Source of the DNA: Lasioglossum baleicum | Taxonomy: Eukaryota > Arthropoda > Insecta > Hymenoptera > Halictidae | Assembly: GCF_051020765.1 (NCBI RefSeq) | Contig: NC_134941.1 | Coordinates: forward strand, 11,842,001-11,906,000 | Direction: 5' to 3' | Length of the DNA stretch: 64,000 bases | Shown here: piece after piece, positions 47,986-60,673 of the stretch | Numbering within the stretch: position 1 is the first letter of the stretch | Layout: each line of letters opens with the position of its first letter | Program-made: the position numbers and the translations under genes | The notes under the pieces: generated by a model | The model's input: only the letters and a program-made list of their open reading frames with translations | Database searches by the model: none | What the model was told of the DNA's origin: nothing

Positions 47986-50900
47986 ACTGGCTCGGATGAT
48001 GAACGAACGTGCCAACCCCCAGCTTCGTTATACTTTCATTAATTAGCCCCGGCGTCCGCGAATAAATACGCGCTGCGAGGAAAAAAAAGAGGCCTCGAAC
48101 GAGGGGAGATCGTTACGAGCCTGATGTAAACTGCTGAAAATTAACGAATCCTCTCGAATTTGTTTCAGACTATCTACGGAATCAATCTCTTCGATAGATA
48201 TTCCTGCGCTATTGAAGTGACCAAGAAAATGTTCTCTTTCTGCCTCTTAACGCTGAACCTGAACCACTGACTTTTACAAGTTACTTTATAAAAATGACAA
48301 GATCGATTTCGGCTAGGATTTTGCTCGACTGTATTTATAAGTGTAGCGATGGCAAGATTAAAAGCATAAAACCGACCGTTAGACGGCGGTAGGTTTAGTG
48401 CTGATCAGACAGCAATGAAATCTCGCGGAAACGCGAGTAGTTTCCGATCGATCGCGATCGGGCGACGTTGAATCGGCGATACTACGCTCGCGAAACGACA
48501 CCGTTCGCTCGTTGCGAGCCAGACCAATTCCGACGATTACGATTTATCGTAATTGAGCGATACGAAACGACGGCGATAACATCGGCCACCGCGATGCCTC
48601 TCCGGTAATTGCGGACCCGTGTTACTTCGACCTGACATATCTAATATAATTTGTCCGACTGCCGCGATAAGCTGCACCGAGCTACTGCAATTCAATGCTT
48701 AACACTTGGGTTACCTGTCCGGCGGGGACCTTGATTTTTAAATATTCTACCTACGAAACACGATCATGCACATGTCTGCAAAGGGTTGACGGTCTAATGG
48801 AGGCTGCAAGCGCAAGAATCTGTAGGAAGGTAAATTGAAGATCGCGGGGGCAATGAATAATTCGGTGCGAACGGAAAATCCGTAGTCGGTCCGAAGTCGC
48901 GTTTAATTTTTGAACGTCGATGTAAAAGTTGTAGAAGCGGCAAGCACGAGGCGGACGTAGAATTCGTGTTTCGTAGGTTCCGGCCGCGGCCACTGACTCG
49001 CCTCGTCATTAATTTCGCGTTAGGTGCTGCCGGCTCGGCTCGGCGTCTCTATCGAGTGCACGTTCGAGCGGAATATCGATTCCCGCAACCGCAAACGGCA
49101 CCGAAACGTAAGCAAAAGCGTCCCACCGGCTGTGCAGTTTGCCTTTTACCCGCGATTAATGCGGTGCCACCCCGGTGCACGAACCTGGACACTCTCGCGA
49201 AGACTTTGTACACTTTTAGCACACGTGCGAGCAAATATTCAGTCGACTTTCGAACGTCCATTTCCATTCTTTAATCATTCTGAATTGATTGAGTACATAT
49301 TGAGTCCTCCCTCGTAGTAATGACATCGTTCACGTGTGTCTAAAGAAATATATAATTTAATCGAAATAAATAAACAATTATCTTCAAATATTTTTTACCT
49401 ACAACTTATAAATTGTCATCAACAGTTTCAAAATTTTTGGTCGGGCCGCAAAGTGCTTGTCGACGGGCCGCGTGTTTTGACATGCCTGGATTAGGGGAAC
49501 GAAGAAATCGAGAAGTAGTTTGTTCTCTCGGTGTACAGAATTAATAAATCGCGGATGCGGAAGCGCCGCGAAGGAATCGGATTCCTCGCACTCGGGAACA
49601 CCGGCGGAGTGGATATTGGATTTCCGGGGGTGGGATCGAACGCGAAATTCGGTCGCCGGATAAGAGATTTGGCTCGGTATCGCGAGTCGTGTGTCGTCGA
49701 TCAAGATTCTACCGGCGACTCGTCGTCGAAGCTCGAACCCTCTGCCTTCGATCCCCGAAATAAAAAGAATCTCCGGTCTCGAAGCTCGATATCCGGCCGA
49801 GTCGTTACACGGAATCGGAGTCTGTGCGAACGATGCTCGGATCGGCGAGCGAAGGAGAACGAAGAGAAAGGTTCGAAGCCGAGGAAGATTGAAGAAACGC
49901 GTACCAGTCAATTAGCAACGGGATGTGCGGTGCGGTTGCAGCCGGAGGCGTTCGATTTTCTCTCGCTAATCGGCTCGGGGGCGACCGAGTCGAAGAATTC
50001 GAGTCGTTAGCATCCACTTAACGACCTGACACTCGATTTTCGATAGAAAAAAATATCAAGGGATCGAGAATTACCGGCTAGGAATTAGATAAATAGTTTC
50101 TCTGCGTTCTGCAGAATCCGAAACAGTTTCTTGGATGTTTGGCGACTCCGCCGGCCGCGGCGATTTATGGAAATTGGCAGGCTTTCCTCGCGGAAACAAT
50201 AAGACGGCAATATCCGCGGGCAGGGCGAGGGGGCAGCGGTGATATTACTTTCTTTCCCCCTGCGACGACGCCGGACTGCTCACTCTCTCATTAAAAGTTC
50301 AATTTAATTCAATCGCTCTGATTCATATTAAGGAGCTGAATTAACTCAAATTGGTATTAAAATTGCTCGTCTTGAGTGATCTGGACTGGTGGCGGCCGGC
50401 CGAGGCGCGTCGCGTTCGCAAATACGACACATTTGCCGTACAATCGTAGACACGGATGAAAATTTGTGCAGTAAACTTCTCTCTTATCTATAAAAATCCT
50501 TTAGAACCTTGTCTAGGTGCACGGTAGTGCACCAGCCAAGTTCTCGCACTACCTCCTTTTATACGAGACAACTTAGTCGTTTTTTAGAGGCTTATAATTC
50601 GGCACTAGAGGCAGATGGAGAGATGTAATTTCGTACACTTGTTTAATGCTATCATGTCTCAATATTGACAAAACATTAATCTTCTAACGTTATTTTTTAA
50701 ACCAACGGCCATAAAGGGTGTTAGTATGGATTTATAATGGAGCAGCGAGTTGAGCTGTGCAGTGAAAAAAAAAAGAAAAGCAAAGAAAATACATATGTAC
50801 TTTTTCATTAGTATGTGTCGAAATGTTGTCACGAATGTTGGTTTCTTTTCACCGCGCCGCTATCATCGATGCTCGCAGCTGCACTATAAATCCACCCTTA

Positions 50901-53900
50901 GGTAGCGGCCAAGTTTGAATAGTTTTTCCCTGCATATAACTCTTTAAAAATTAAATAGCTTTCTTTTAAACTAATTTTTACAAACGCTTTTATCAGTATT
51001 GCAAGAGGTATTTCTAAGCTAACGAACTTGGCCGTATTTTGTTTGATCTCTCAACTTTGAACAGCCATAGGAACTTGGCTCCTGTTTACAGGATGTTTTT
51101 GTTGGGATTGAATTCAACGAGGAATAATTCGAGGATCTGTAGCTCCTTCTATCTCGCTAGACCTATAGAGGTGAGAAGATATTCATTATAACACGTGGTT
51201 AAATAAAGAAGTCGGAGAAATATTTTCCCGGGTGAAAATGGCGCGCCGCGGTAAACTGAAGAAGATATTATTCTTCGACTACGTGTAACAAGCTAAGCCG
51301 GCGCTGTTCGTTGCATCGTCGGCGAGTCTTCGCCCGGCGATATTTTCCATGAAAATAGAGCGCAAGCCGGAGAAGCTGGAGAAAAGCTGGGGATTTTTCT
51401 AGGAGGAGAGCGTGACGAGACGAGGCGTGTTTGCTCGCCGCAACCGATCCTTCGTCGCGCGTTTGCGTTCACGTTCCACGCGTGTGCAAGATCGGGTGTG
51501 GATATCGTGATGTAATTCGCGCCGGATTACAGACAGGCCTCGGAGCAATTGGAGTGCGAAGGGCAGAGTCACTCGAGCGGGGCTCGTGTTACGTGATTTC
51601 TGGCTCCCCCGCCCTTCCGCGATTTTCCGCCGGATTTTTATCCGGCCACTTTTAAAGCGGATCGTGCTTTCGATCCGCCGGTAACGAGTTTACACGATCT
51701 TCCGAGCTAGATCCCTTCCCTTCCGGATTCAACCTGGAAATCCGGGACTCAACACTGTTGGCCCTCCGATTTCCTTTCACGGGCTGCTATGATTGGATCC
51801 TCTTTGATCATTTCTTCGAAGCAGAAGACAATCTATACACATTTCCGTGCACGTACAATAATTATTATTGTGTGTCTACATTTATTTAAAAATTGATGTT
51901 TTCCCGTAATAGTTTGAATAGGTTGTAAATACTTCTTCGTGTTGAAGAGACGACAGAGATATTCTATCGATTCTTGCTAGCATCTCCGTAGAAATGCCTG
52001 AAGATCCCGGGCAGTCGGCCAACAATTTCTCCGATGACAAACTGCATTCTAGAGGCGGGTTGCGATTCTTTTTAAACGGAGCCTGTTGACGCTGCAGCAA
52101 ACCGGGGGCAGTAAATCGACCGGTTGATAAGTGCTTCTGAACATTAAATTCGTAACAGGCAGCGTTAGGTGGCAGGTTTCCAGCACAGGTGGAGAAGTGT
52201 GCTGCGGATTAGTCGGTGTGAAACGTAGCGTCGCCCACGCGTCGGTACACGAGATTAGCGTTGTTTGCGCAGGTTTAGCAGCGCGTTATCTTTCTCTCTC
52301 TTTCTCTTTTTTTCGTCTGAACATGCAGTATAAAGTGGGCGTCCCAATTATCAGTGGCGTGTTCCCCGATAAATTCGCGACAGTTCCAGGCCGAATATTC
52401 GGGCAGCGCCGCACACGGGGGAGAACGATCCTGGCGGAATGTCGTCCCGGAAAAAAGGGTTCGCTGCCAAGAATGCTTGGAGCGATCTCCAGGCTGCGGT
52501 ACGCGATACAAAGACCGTTCCGTTTGTAATACTGCGGAAAGTTTCGTCCTATCTGGCGCAAAAAGAGTAGGATGAGAGAGAGAGAGTGGAGAGAGGAACC
52601 ATTTTCCTGTCTCTCTCTCTCGTTCTCTCCGGAGAATGGAAGGGAAAAACTCTTTTGTTTTTTTCTTTCTTTTATTTCTCCCTCCACGCGGGCCGGTTTT
52701 CCTGCTTCCAACCCGCTCAGCGATCGACCGATGAAAAACTGACCCGCTCGCAGTTTCGGCGCGTAACGCTGGCCGGAGGGCTGGAAAAAACTGCAGGCGG
52801 CGGCGGGTGCACCGGAAGTTCGCATTGAACGGAGAGGGAGAGAGAAACGCGTCGAGTACAGGGGTGGCGAGGCGAAAAAGGCGATTAGACCGCCTCGACC
52901 CTCCGACCGACCGACCGGAGCGCCGGCTGAAATTCAGATCGGGGTGAAATACTTTCGGCCTGTTTGGCAACTTGTTCGCATTGTTGCAACCGAAAATTTC
53001 GCTGCTTCTCGAGAGCTACGCGGGCTCTCTCCCTCTCTCTCCCCCTGCGCACACCCCCAAGGAGTTATAATTAAAAATGTTTCCATCCCCTTAACTATGC
53101 AGTGTTCCGTTCCGCGTTGCTGGCTTTCGAAACGATCCGCGGAACCCCAAAGTTAATTCGTTGCCTTTATTTAACACTTGGATGGCCGACCTTTTTTTAC
53201 GATTGATTGACGATGCTCGGGTCCATTCGCGGCTTCATTTAGCAATTTTTTCGAGCGCATTTTTCAAGGCACTTCTTGCAGCACCGTTAGTCCTTCTGTT
53301 GTTCTTCATGTATAATTACTGTTCGTTTTTATTTCACTGCCAGAAACCGTGTAATTTGTAGGGGTGGGCGGGTACCTGGAAATTCGGGTTCGAGTCGGGT
53401 CTTCGAACAATATCCGAGGATTAAAAGGGACCAGAAATCGTGGATGTTAATGGGGATTTAAGTATTGTGAATTAAGCAAGAGAGACAATTGAACCTGCAG
53501 GTCCTAAGACTGCAAGAACTCGCGATAAAGGCTTCCGTTTGTTCTACAGAGCTCGTTCCTCGGTCGTTATTGCGGGCAGTATAGTCGAAAATTCGCTATC
53601 GAAGTGTCGGAGGGCTGCGTGAGAGGAGCCCGGGAAGTTTATCGATCTCTGGCGAGCATGGCTGATTATTCGGTCCAGGAAAAGGTAGCTGAACCGACGC
53701 CGACGTGACGATTCGGCTGAAAATTCGTGAAAGGACGAAACGGGACGCGCGCGGAACAGTGCGGAACAGGTTTTCCACGGAAGGGAATGGAAAGGGAACA
53801 GAGAACACGGAACAGAATCGGGGTGTAGAGGCAGTGGTGGCGCGGAAGTTTAGGGAGGAGGGTAAAAATTTCTAGGACGAAGCGCGAGCGGGTGCAATGC

Positions 53901-54372
53901 ACCGGCATACGCGATATACGGTGTGCTGCGATCAATACCCACCCCACCTTACTCGGCCGGCGGCGCATGAATGAACCTCGCCTTTTACACACTACTCGCC
54001 GGTAGTAGCTCTGTCTACTCGCGCGCGGCTCTCTCGGTCTCTCGGTGCAGCCGTGCACCAGCGCCGGCTGCACCGCTCGCTGCACCGCTCTGCACCACTG
54101 CAACGCCGCCTAAAGGCTGAATGCAGCGGCTCTCATCGCGCCTCCTCCGATGCACCGTCTTCTACCCTCGCGATTCTTACAAATAAAATGGAAACAGTCG
54201 TAGCACACGGATCGTGGCTTCGATCGACCCTCCGACGCTAGAAATTGAATAAAATAGACAATATTCATTTAACGCTACTAAGTGTTTTAATATAAAATTA
54301 ATATTGTACAATGAATGCAATTAACCCTCTATCCGCATCCTTATTTTTATCAACGTGTAAAGATCTAGATCG

Positions 54373-54960
54373 TTTATTATTATTATTATTATTTATTATG
54401 AACGGACCGAGGTCCATTTACGATAGAATAAAGACTTAACATAAATTACTAAGAAAGGACATGCACAAAAGAAAAAAAAACTATTGGTATAAAGGTACTG
54501 ATATTATGAGTTAATCCTGCGTAATTTTTTTTTGAAAGTTTCTAACGACCCATTAAAATAGTCAATACTATTATATAGAGTGTTGGAGTTCGCAATAATT
54601 CGATTTATAGGATTTGTTAATCCATATGTGGATTTGCATTTAAGTGTTTGAAAACCTGCTCGAGATCTCAAAGCACGTTCAGGTGAGTAAAAATTGATTT
54701 GCATAAGGAGAGAGGTACAATCTATATGGTTATTAATTAAATTAAAAATAAAGCTCTGGTCGGATACTCTTCTGCGAGCAGACAATGTTTCCAGGTTGAC
54801 TATGGTTAATATTGTGGAGTAATCGTCATCAAAGATTGACATAGGATTACTAATCTTATGAGAACAAAACCTGAGAAATTTATGCTGCACTCTGTCTAGC
54901 ATGATTTCATAATTTATGTTATTGTTAAACAATTTATGTTTATGTTGACGATTAATTTTA
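54373..54960 (-). mobile_element. 5'-truncated LINE fragment, reverse transcriptase C-terminus
   Basis: The minus-strand frame 54504-54932 contains LDRVQHKFLRFCSHKI, LETLSARRRVSDQSFIFNLI, DCTSLLMQINFYSPERALRS and NPINRIIANSN. This pattern is characteristic of the region after the RT domain of jockey/I-type non-LTR elements. It ends with a 3' UTR and a (TAA)n-like tail (54373-54399 read in reverse). Everything upstream of the RT C-terminus is missing. Boundaries are approximate. Confidence 0.75.
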
Positions 54961-56225
54961 TTCTATCGAAAACATTAATCAATGAAATTCCGCTCCGAAC
55001 ATCACCGAGAATGATACATTTTTGTTGCCAGTTTTCCTCAGAAACTTTTTTCGGATAATTTTTTTTCCTCATTCTTGGTCTTTAGTCTTCTCGTCTCTCC
55101 TCTTCTCTTTTCTTTCTCCTCTGTTCGAAGTTTTCGCTCGCTGCGGTGGTTCCTTCTTCTTTGTTCGCCGTCCGCCGATCCCTAACCCACTCACGTCGAC
55201 CAAGTATTTCTAACAAGGGCTGTTACCCAAGTGCCCCCCGCCCCGCGATTTCGATGAAAAATATTCGACGCGTGTTTCTCGCTTCTTTTTTTCCCCCCTC
55301 CAACGATCGTTATGCATATTCCGGGGGGCGAAAATAACCCTTCAACTGAGGGATGAATTTAATCTTTTAGCCGCTCGTAAACTGTCGTTTAAACGGTTTC
55401 CTGGAGCTTGTAGAAAACCAGCTTTATGCCTGCAGTTTACATTTGTCGTGCTGTTCGCCGGACGAAATTCCTGAAATTAGAAATTCTTCTCGTTCTCCCT
55501 TTCGAAATTCATTCGGATTTCGGCGGGGTGTCGGGTAAAGCGGTGTTTAGGATCGCGAATGGCACAAAAGTTCCGAGAACTCTTGAACATTCTTTCTAGT
55601 CCCGTCGCAGCTCGTTTTCCCGCAGGCTTTGAGCAAGCAATTTACACCCGGCGAGGACTCGGGACAGTTTTTAGCTCCTCCGGCAAGGACTCGGAATCCT
55701 TTCAGGCTGAGACACACTGCGAGACGGTCATGAATAGATGTCGGCAGCTCGTTTGTCCTGAGAGGGTCCTTAGGCATAAATGGCTCAAATCTCTGAGCAC
55801 AGTTGTACGATTCTCCCAATGATGAATGCGCGGTATTCACTGGATTACGAACTTAGTTGCTCGGTAATAATGTGTGCCAGATACCTTTCGATTTTTCATC
55901 GAACCCGTTGCAACAGGAACTCGATCTCTCTGTGAGGACGTACAGGACAAAGGCTCTGAATTATCCTCTGGAAAAGTGGTTCGCGCTTTTTGCGAGCCGT
56001 CGAACAAAACGTGGCCCGATTTCGCGGATCTCCGATACCCTGTCCAACAAATTTTAACTTTTCAGCAAAAATCCGACGCGAAATATCGGCTCGAATATTT
56101 TTTCACGGAAGAAGGAGGTCCACTCTATCGCGCGTAGTTGGAGATTGCTTTAAATCTCCGATCTTTTAAATACATTTTAAAGAGTCACATCAAATCGAAT
56201 ACTTGGAGGCGTCTCTTTGCAACTA

Positions 56226-57127
56226 CAGTCGAACCTGTTTTTGTACGGTCTTTTTTATGCGATTTGTTGTGCGATTTTTTGATATGAGTATCAGATTAGC
56301 AGGATATCTCGGAAGATGTTGTCGTTATCAAAAAAGTGTTCCTACAAAAGTCGTTTGGTATGACGGGCTACATTACGTAGTATTATTGTTTTCTTGTGGG
56401 TGGAGTGATGGAGGATATTTCAAGGTCACCTTGACATTTTTAAATGGAATGTCCTATTTTTTATATCATAGATCGATAGAGTATCAACTTCTGAGTATAA
56501 AAGTGTTGACCTTCATATGTCCTAAACCTAATAGTTAACGAGATATTATCCAAAGAAGAAAGAAAATTGTTTCGATAATAACTCGTTAACTATTGGGTTT
56601 AGGACATATGAAGATCAACACTTTTATACTCGCAATTCGATGCTCTATCGATGTATGGTATAAAAAGTAGGACATTCCATTTCAAAAAATCAAGGTGACC
56701 TTGGAATGTCCTTCACCACTCCACCCACAAGAAAACAATTAATACTAAATAATGTAGTCCGTCATACCAAACAACTTTTGTAGGAACACATTTTTGATAA
56801 CGATATCAATATGTGTGTATTGAATTATGTACATTTTGAACATTTCTCCGTGTTTAAAATGAGAAATTAAAATCTTTTAAAATGTTTCCATGTGTAATTT
56901 AATTATTTATTTTGTTTCGAAAGCACTTTCTCGCTATTTCGTAAAGCTTTGACGTATTTTCTAAGTGAGCATTTTTTATGCGGTCCCTCTCCACTTTATA
57001 AAAAAAGATTTTCTTTAATATGTTGTGAAGAATTATTTGTTATAGCTATTTACGAAATTTGTGAATATTTCTTTTTTGCGGTTTTTTTCTGCGGTCCCTA
57101 TCTACCGCACAAAAACAGGCTCGACTG
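56226..57127. mobile_element. 902-bp pogo/Tigger-like DNA element, non-autonomous
   Basis: The left end is CAGTCGAACCTGTTTTTGTAC and the right end, inverted, is CAGTCGAGCCTGTTTTTGTGC. Both tips are flanked by TA (56224-56225 and 57128-57129), as expected for a Tc1/mariner/pogo insertion. Subterminal repeats such as TATGCGRT and GCGGTCCCT recur near each end. No transposase frame. A large hairpin (56321-56804) lies inside. Confidence 0.75.
56321..56804. repeat. 484-bp near-perfect inverted repeat (hairpin)
   Basis: The two arms of about 235 bases fold on a centre near 56562 with a loop of only about 15 bases. Matching stretches in opposite orientation include CGTTATCAAAAA, GTGTTCCTACAAAAG, TTGTTTTCTTGTGGGTGGAGTG, GGAATGTCCT and TAGTTAACGAG. 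Nested in the pogo-like element, either as its core or as a later insertion. Confidence 0.85.
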
Positions 57128-59654
57128 TATGTATTGTTTAAAATTCGGCGGTCTAGTAGAACGTTGATTTGACTCGGGTTTGAGAACCACCTGTTTGGAG
57201 TGTGCTCGCGAGACACACGGAGAGCACCGTATATAGGCGGTTCGAGAACGTTAGCCTTCTATCCGCCCACTGCATTATTAGCGACGACTCCGGTTATGCG
57301 ATTAATACGCGAGCTGAATTCATCCCGCGATCGTCGACTGTGAGCGCCGTCTTCTCTACGAAACTGTTCCAACTTGGAATTAGTATGTCTGGGTCTTGGC
57401 GGATTATCTCCAGTCTCCCATTGTGTCGAGGAACTTGCCCGATCTTCGAAAAATCCTCTACTACAGGACCGACGAAAATACGCCAATAACGTCGCGGGCT
57501 GTTGTTATCGCGTTTGCTTGCTCGGTAACGTATCCCCGAAAATTTCATCGATTCGCGGCCTCGTGCACCGACGACGACCCTCGGCAAACAGATTGCACCA
57601 TCGGGATTATGCTATCAGGCTAATCAATTCGAATTCGAGCAAACAATGCTGCTCTAGGTCGCATAGCGTGTCGAACGCGACTCGACCAAAATCAGGAGAT
57701 CTTTCGGGATTTTTTTCTGGAAAACTATCGAGCCGATTCTCCCGAAAGTTTTTGGGTACTTTGCTGTACCGTCGAAGTAGCTTCCGTAATTTTTTAATCT
57801 GCGGTTACCTGGGAAAAGACGTGGCAGAATGTATGTTGTTCGCAGCGCTATAATTGTGCAAGTTTAACGAATTTTTCGATGAAAATATTCATTTACAGGT
57901 CTACAGCAGAACGATTATGTCTTATGCTATCGGCGTCGAACACGGCCGTCGTTTTATCTCTAATTTTTGCTAACACGCTCGTTACCTATTTTCCGTGTAA
58001 AACGATAGACCGTATTCCGTGTCAGCGAGAACAGAAGTTTGCGCTATATCGATTTCCCCTCGTACAGCCGGGGCTCTTTCCATGTGTTGGTATTGATAAT
58101 TCACGAGGTATCTGTTGCTCCGCTGTCTCTGTCGCTTCTAGGCGAACGACGAGGATTATTTCACCGTTGCGACTGCGATAAAACGTCTTCTGGATTCTTT
58201 GGAATTAGCTGGCCAATCGATCCCGATAAAATTCGCTGCTTTCGTCGTGCACTTCGAACGAAATTTCCTGAACGAATCTGATTTTAAATGATTCAATCTG
58301 ATTTTGATTTTAAAAATGGCGAAACGTGGGATGTCGAAGTTGCGCAGGGAGTTGTAGAGGGTTAAAACGCGAGAATGAATGAATCGGACGGTAGAACCGG
58401 TAGAGAAACCGCGAGAGTCCGCGTATCTGGCCGTTCATTAGCCAGGTATGCGCGCGAGGTGTGGCGGAAAACGGTGTTTCGAGCCAGGTGCCATGCCGCG
58501 TGCCTCTGCGACGTCGTTCGCGCTATCGGCGACGGCCAGCTTGTTTAATGGCACCTACGAGAACGAAAGTGCTGCTCACCCACGCGTCCCATCTGACGGA
58601 CATTTCGATGGCAGGTTACAAGCCGACCGCTGTGTATCCCGTGTTAACCGCTAATTAAACACGGCCGGATGTAAAACACGAAACAACGCAGATAAGGTAT
58701 CCGTCAGCCTTGCGAAATCGCGTTCGAACGCGGGATCGGACGGAGGAATTGCATCTGTTTCAACTCGCCGCGCTACGCTGTTGAAACACTGCCTGTATGC
58801 AATCATTATACCGACCTGTTCAGCGACATCGAGTCGAATCGTTGGGAGCATTTGTTAATCGAAATGACGGGTTCTGGTATTTTTAATTTACGACCATTGA
58901 GATTGTCCAGATTATTCCTTTCTGCGCGAAAACGAGGCTGAAAACGCGGCGCGGATGCTTCGTGGGTTTAACGAGGCGAGCATTGAACCGTGCGAGACCT
59001 CGCACTTTTTATGGCAGCTGCAATAAGGCTAAAATCCTGCTTGCACGCTTTTGTATTTTGTTTAATCGTAACCGAGCTTGGAAATTGAGAACGCGCAGCT
59101 TCCTTTGTGGTCCTTTGTCGATGCTCTTTCGAGGGATAAAAATATTCGTTTGGGCACGGACGTTGTCGCTTGGTGATTAATTTCTGTTCCTCGTGGTTTC
59201 TTTTTCCGAACCGAGGACGCTGCAAAATTAGAAGCGTTTCCGCATCGATTCTGTGTTACGCTTCGATCAGGATGCTTGGAAGTGGTTTATTTACGATTCG
59301 TATTTTGTCCGCGAGACGACCGACGCCGGACGAGAGGAGAAATCGAAATCCACGAGACGAGTGTGTGGATGCATAGAGAGACAACGTTACGCAACTATGG
59401 AGATACGAACGCTGGGCCCTACATACTTGCGCGTAATTTGCATCCTTTTAACACTCGCGCGTGCCAATTATACCTGCGCCAACTGCATGCTCAAGCGATC
59501 GGACAACTCCTGTGCACTGTCGCGAGCTTCTTTCAAACACTCGGCGCGAACGATATTCACTTTATTTAACATGCAGATTGTCCTGCAATCAAAAGTATCC
59601 ATTCCGCAATTACTCGTAATTGGAAACCTGGTAATCGCTCGCCTTACAATTTAT

Positions 59655-60673
59655 TTATTTATTTTTATTGAGCCACTGTAACCTATTATGTATAGGTTTA
59701 TTTCAGCTTTAACAATTATACAGTAGGCTTACAGTTAGTGTACAATGCAAGCCTTAATAATCGCTAGAGATGTAGATTGCAGTCGTTTAAAAACTGGAAG
59801 ATATATTCGCAGGGTTTAACATTAGGTTTAGCAAAGAAAATGGCCGCTTTTAATTTTCCGCTTAATTTAATTTAAGTCTTTGGGAATCATAAAGACGACA
59901 CTACCATAGAACATGATCTAAGTCCTCGGAGCTATAATTACACGTACAACTAGGATCACCAACAATATTTACTCGATACAGAGAGGCAGCGAGATTATAA
60001 TGATTGGCCCTGATACGGTTTACTGTGGATATAAAACCCCTTTTAATGTAGTCATCAGAATTTTGAGCAAACCAGGGCGTTTGATTTGGGTTGTAGAATT
60101 TTTGGAAATAATGTATACCCTTGATGGTGCCTTGTCCAGTAATTGAGGATCGAGTGTTGAGAATGCCTTTTAATCTGAGGTTGATTTTGCAAGGGAGTCC
60201 GCATCTTCATTTTCATACACTCCTATGTGCGAAGGGATCCAGAAAAATTTTATGGAATGTGAGTTTTCCTGACAGAATTTCACATACTTCTTTTTAATTT
60301 CGAGAACGAAAGGATTTGTTCTGATTTTGAAGCTGATGGAATTTAGACTAAGCAAGGCACTTAGAGAACCAGTGAAAATAGCAAAAGAGCGATTACAACC
60401 AACATAATCAGCAATAGCGATTTCGCTACCACCGGTAAATACGGCCGTGGTGCCGTTGTCTATTAAGATCTTTTAAATTTGAGGGTTAGGATCAACTGGA
60501 TCTCTAAGCTCTGAACCCAGAGTTGTGTTGTTTGGGATGGATGTTACCAATGTATTGAAATCATGGCAATATAAATTGTAATTATTATTAGAGATAATTT
60601 TATATTTTAGCTCAGGAAGACAATCGATGCATATGTCAAGAATCTTGTTTTTGAATCTAGAGTTTTTCCTTTT
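59655..60673 (-). mobile_element. 5'-truncated LINE with RNase H domain and 14-bp target-site duplication
   Basis: On the minus strand the frame 60170-60355 encodes FFWIPSHIGVYENEDADSLAK, the C-terminal RNase H signature of I/R1-type non-LTR elements. The upstream part (IAIADYVGCNRSFAIFTGSLSALLS) is RNase H-like with disruptions. The 3' end has a (TAAA)n tail read in reverse at about 59651-59667. The identical 14-mer GCCTTACAATTTAT flanks the insertion at 59641-59654 and 60674-60687. Confidence 0.85.

Noticed and set aside
49399..49911. 170-codon open frame on the minus strand
   Set aside because: No recognisable motif, and antisense frames of similar length cover the same GC-rich stretch. 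Expected by chance at this base composition.
50500..51090. Possible inverted repeat (AGCCAAGTTC at about 50530 and GAACTTGGCT at about 51071)
   Set aside because: The match does not extend beyond about ten bases on either side, so it is not a convincing element.
52275..52970. 231-codon open frame on the minus strand within the Liprin-alpha intron
   Set aside because: Arg/Ser-rich translation of GC-rich, GA/CT-repeat DNA, with overlapping open frames in other phases and no domain.
59253..59681. 142-codon open frame with a signal-peptide-like internal start (MEIRTLGPTYLRV)
   Set aside because: It runs directly into the LINE target site and tail, and nothing supports expression or homology.
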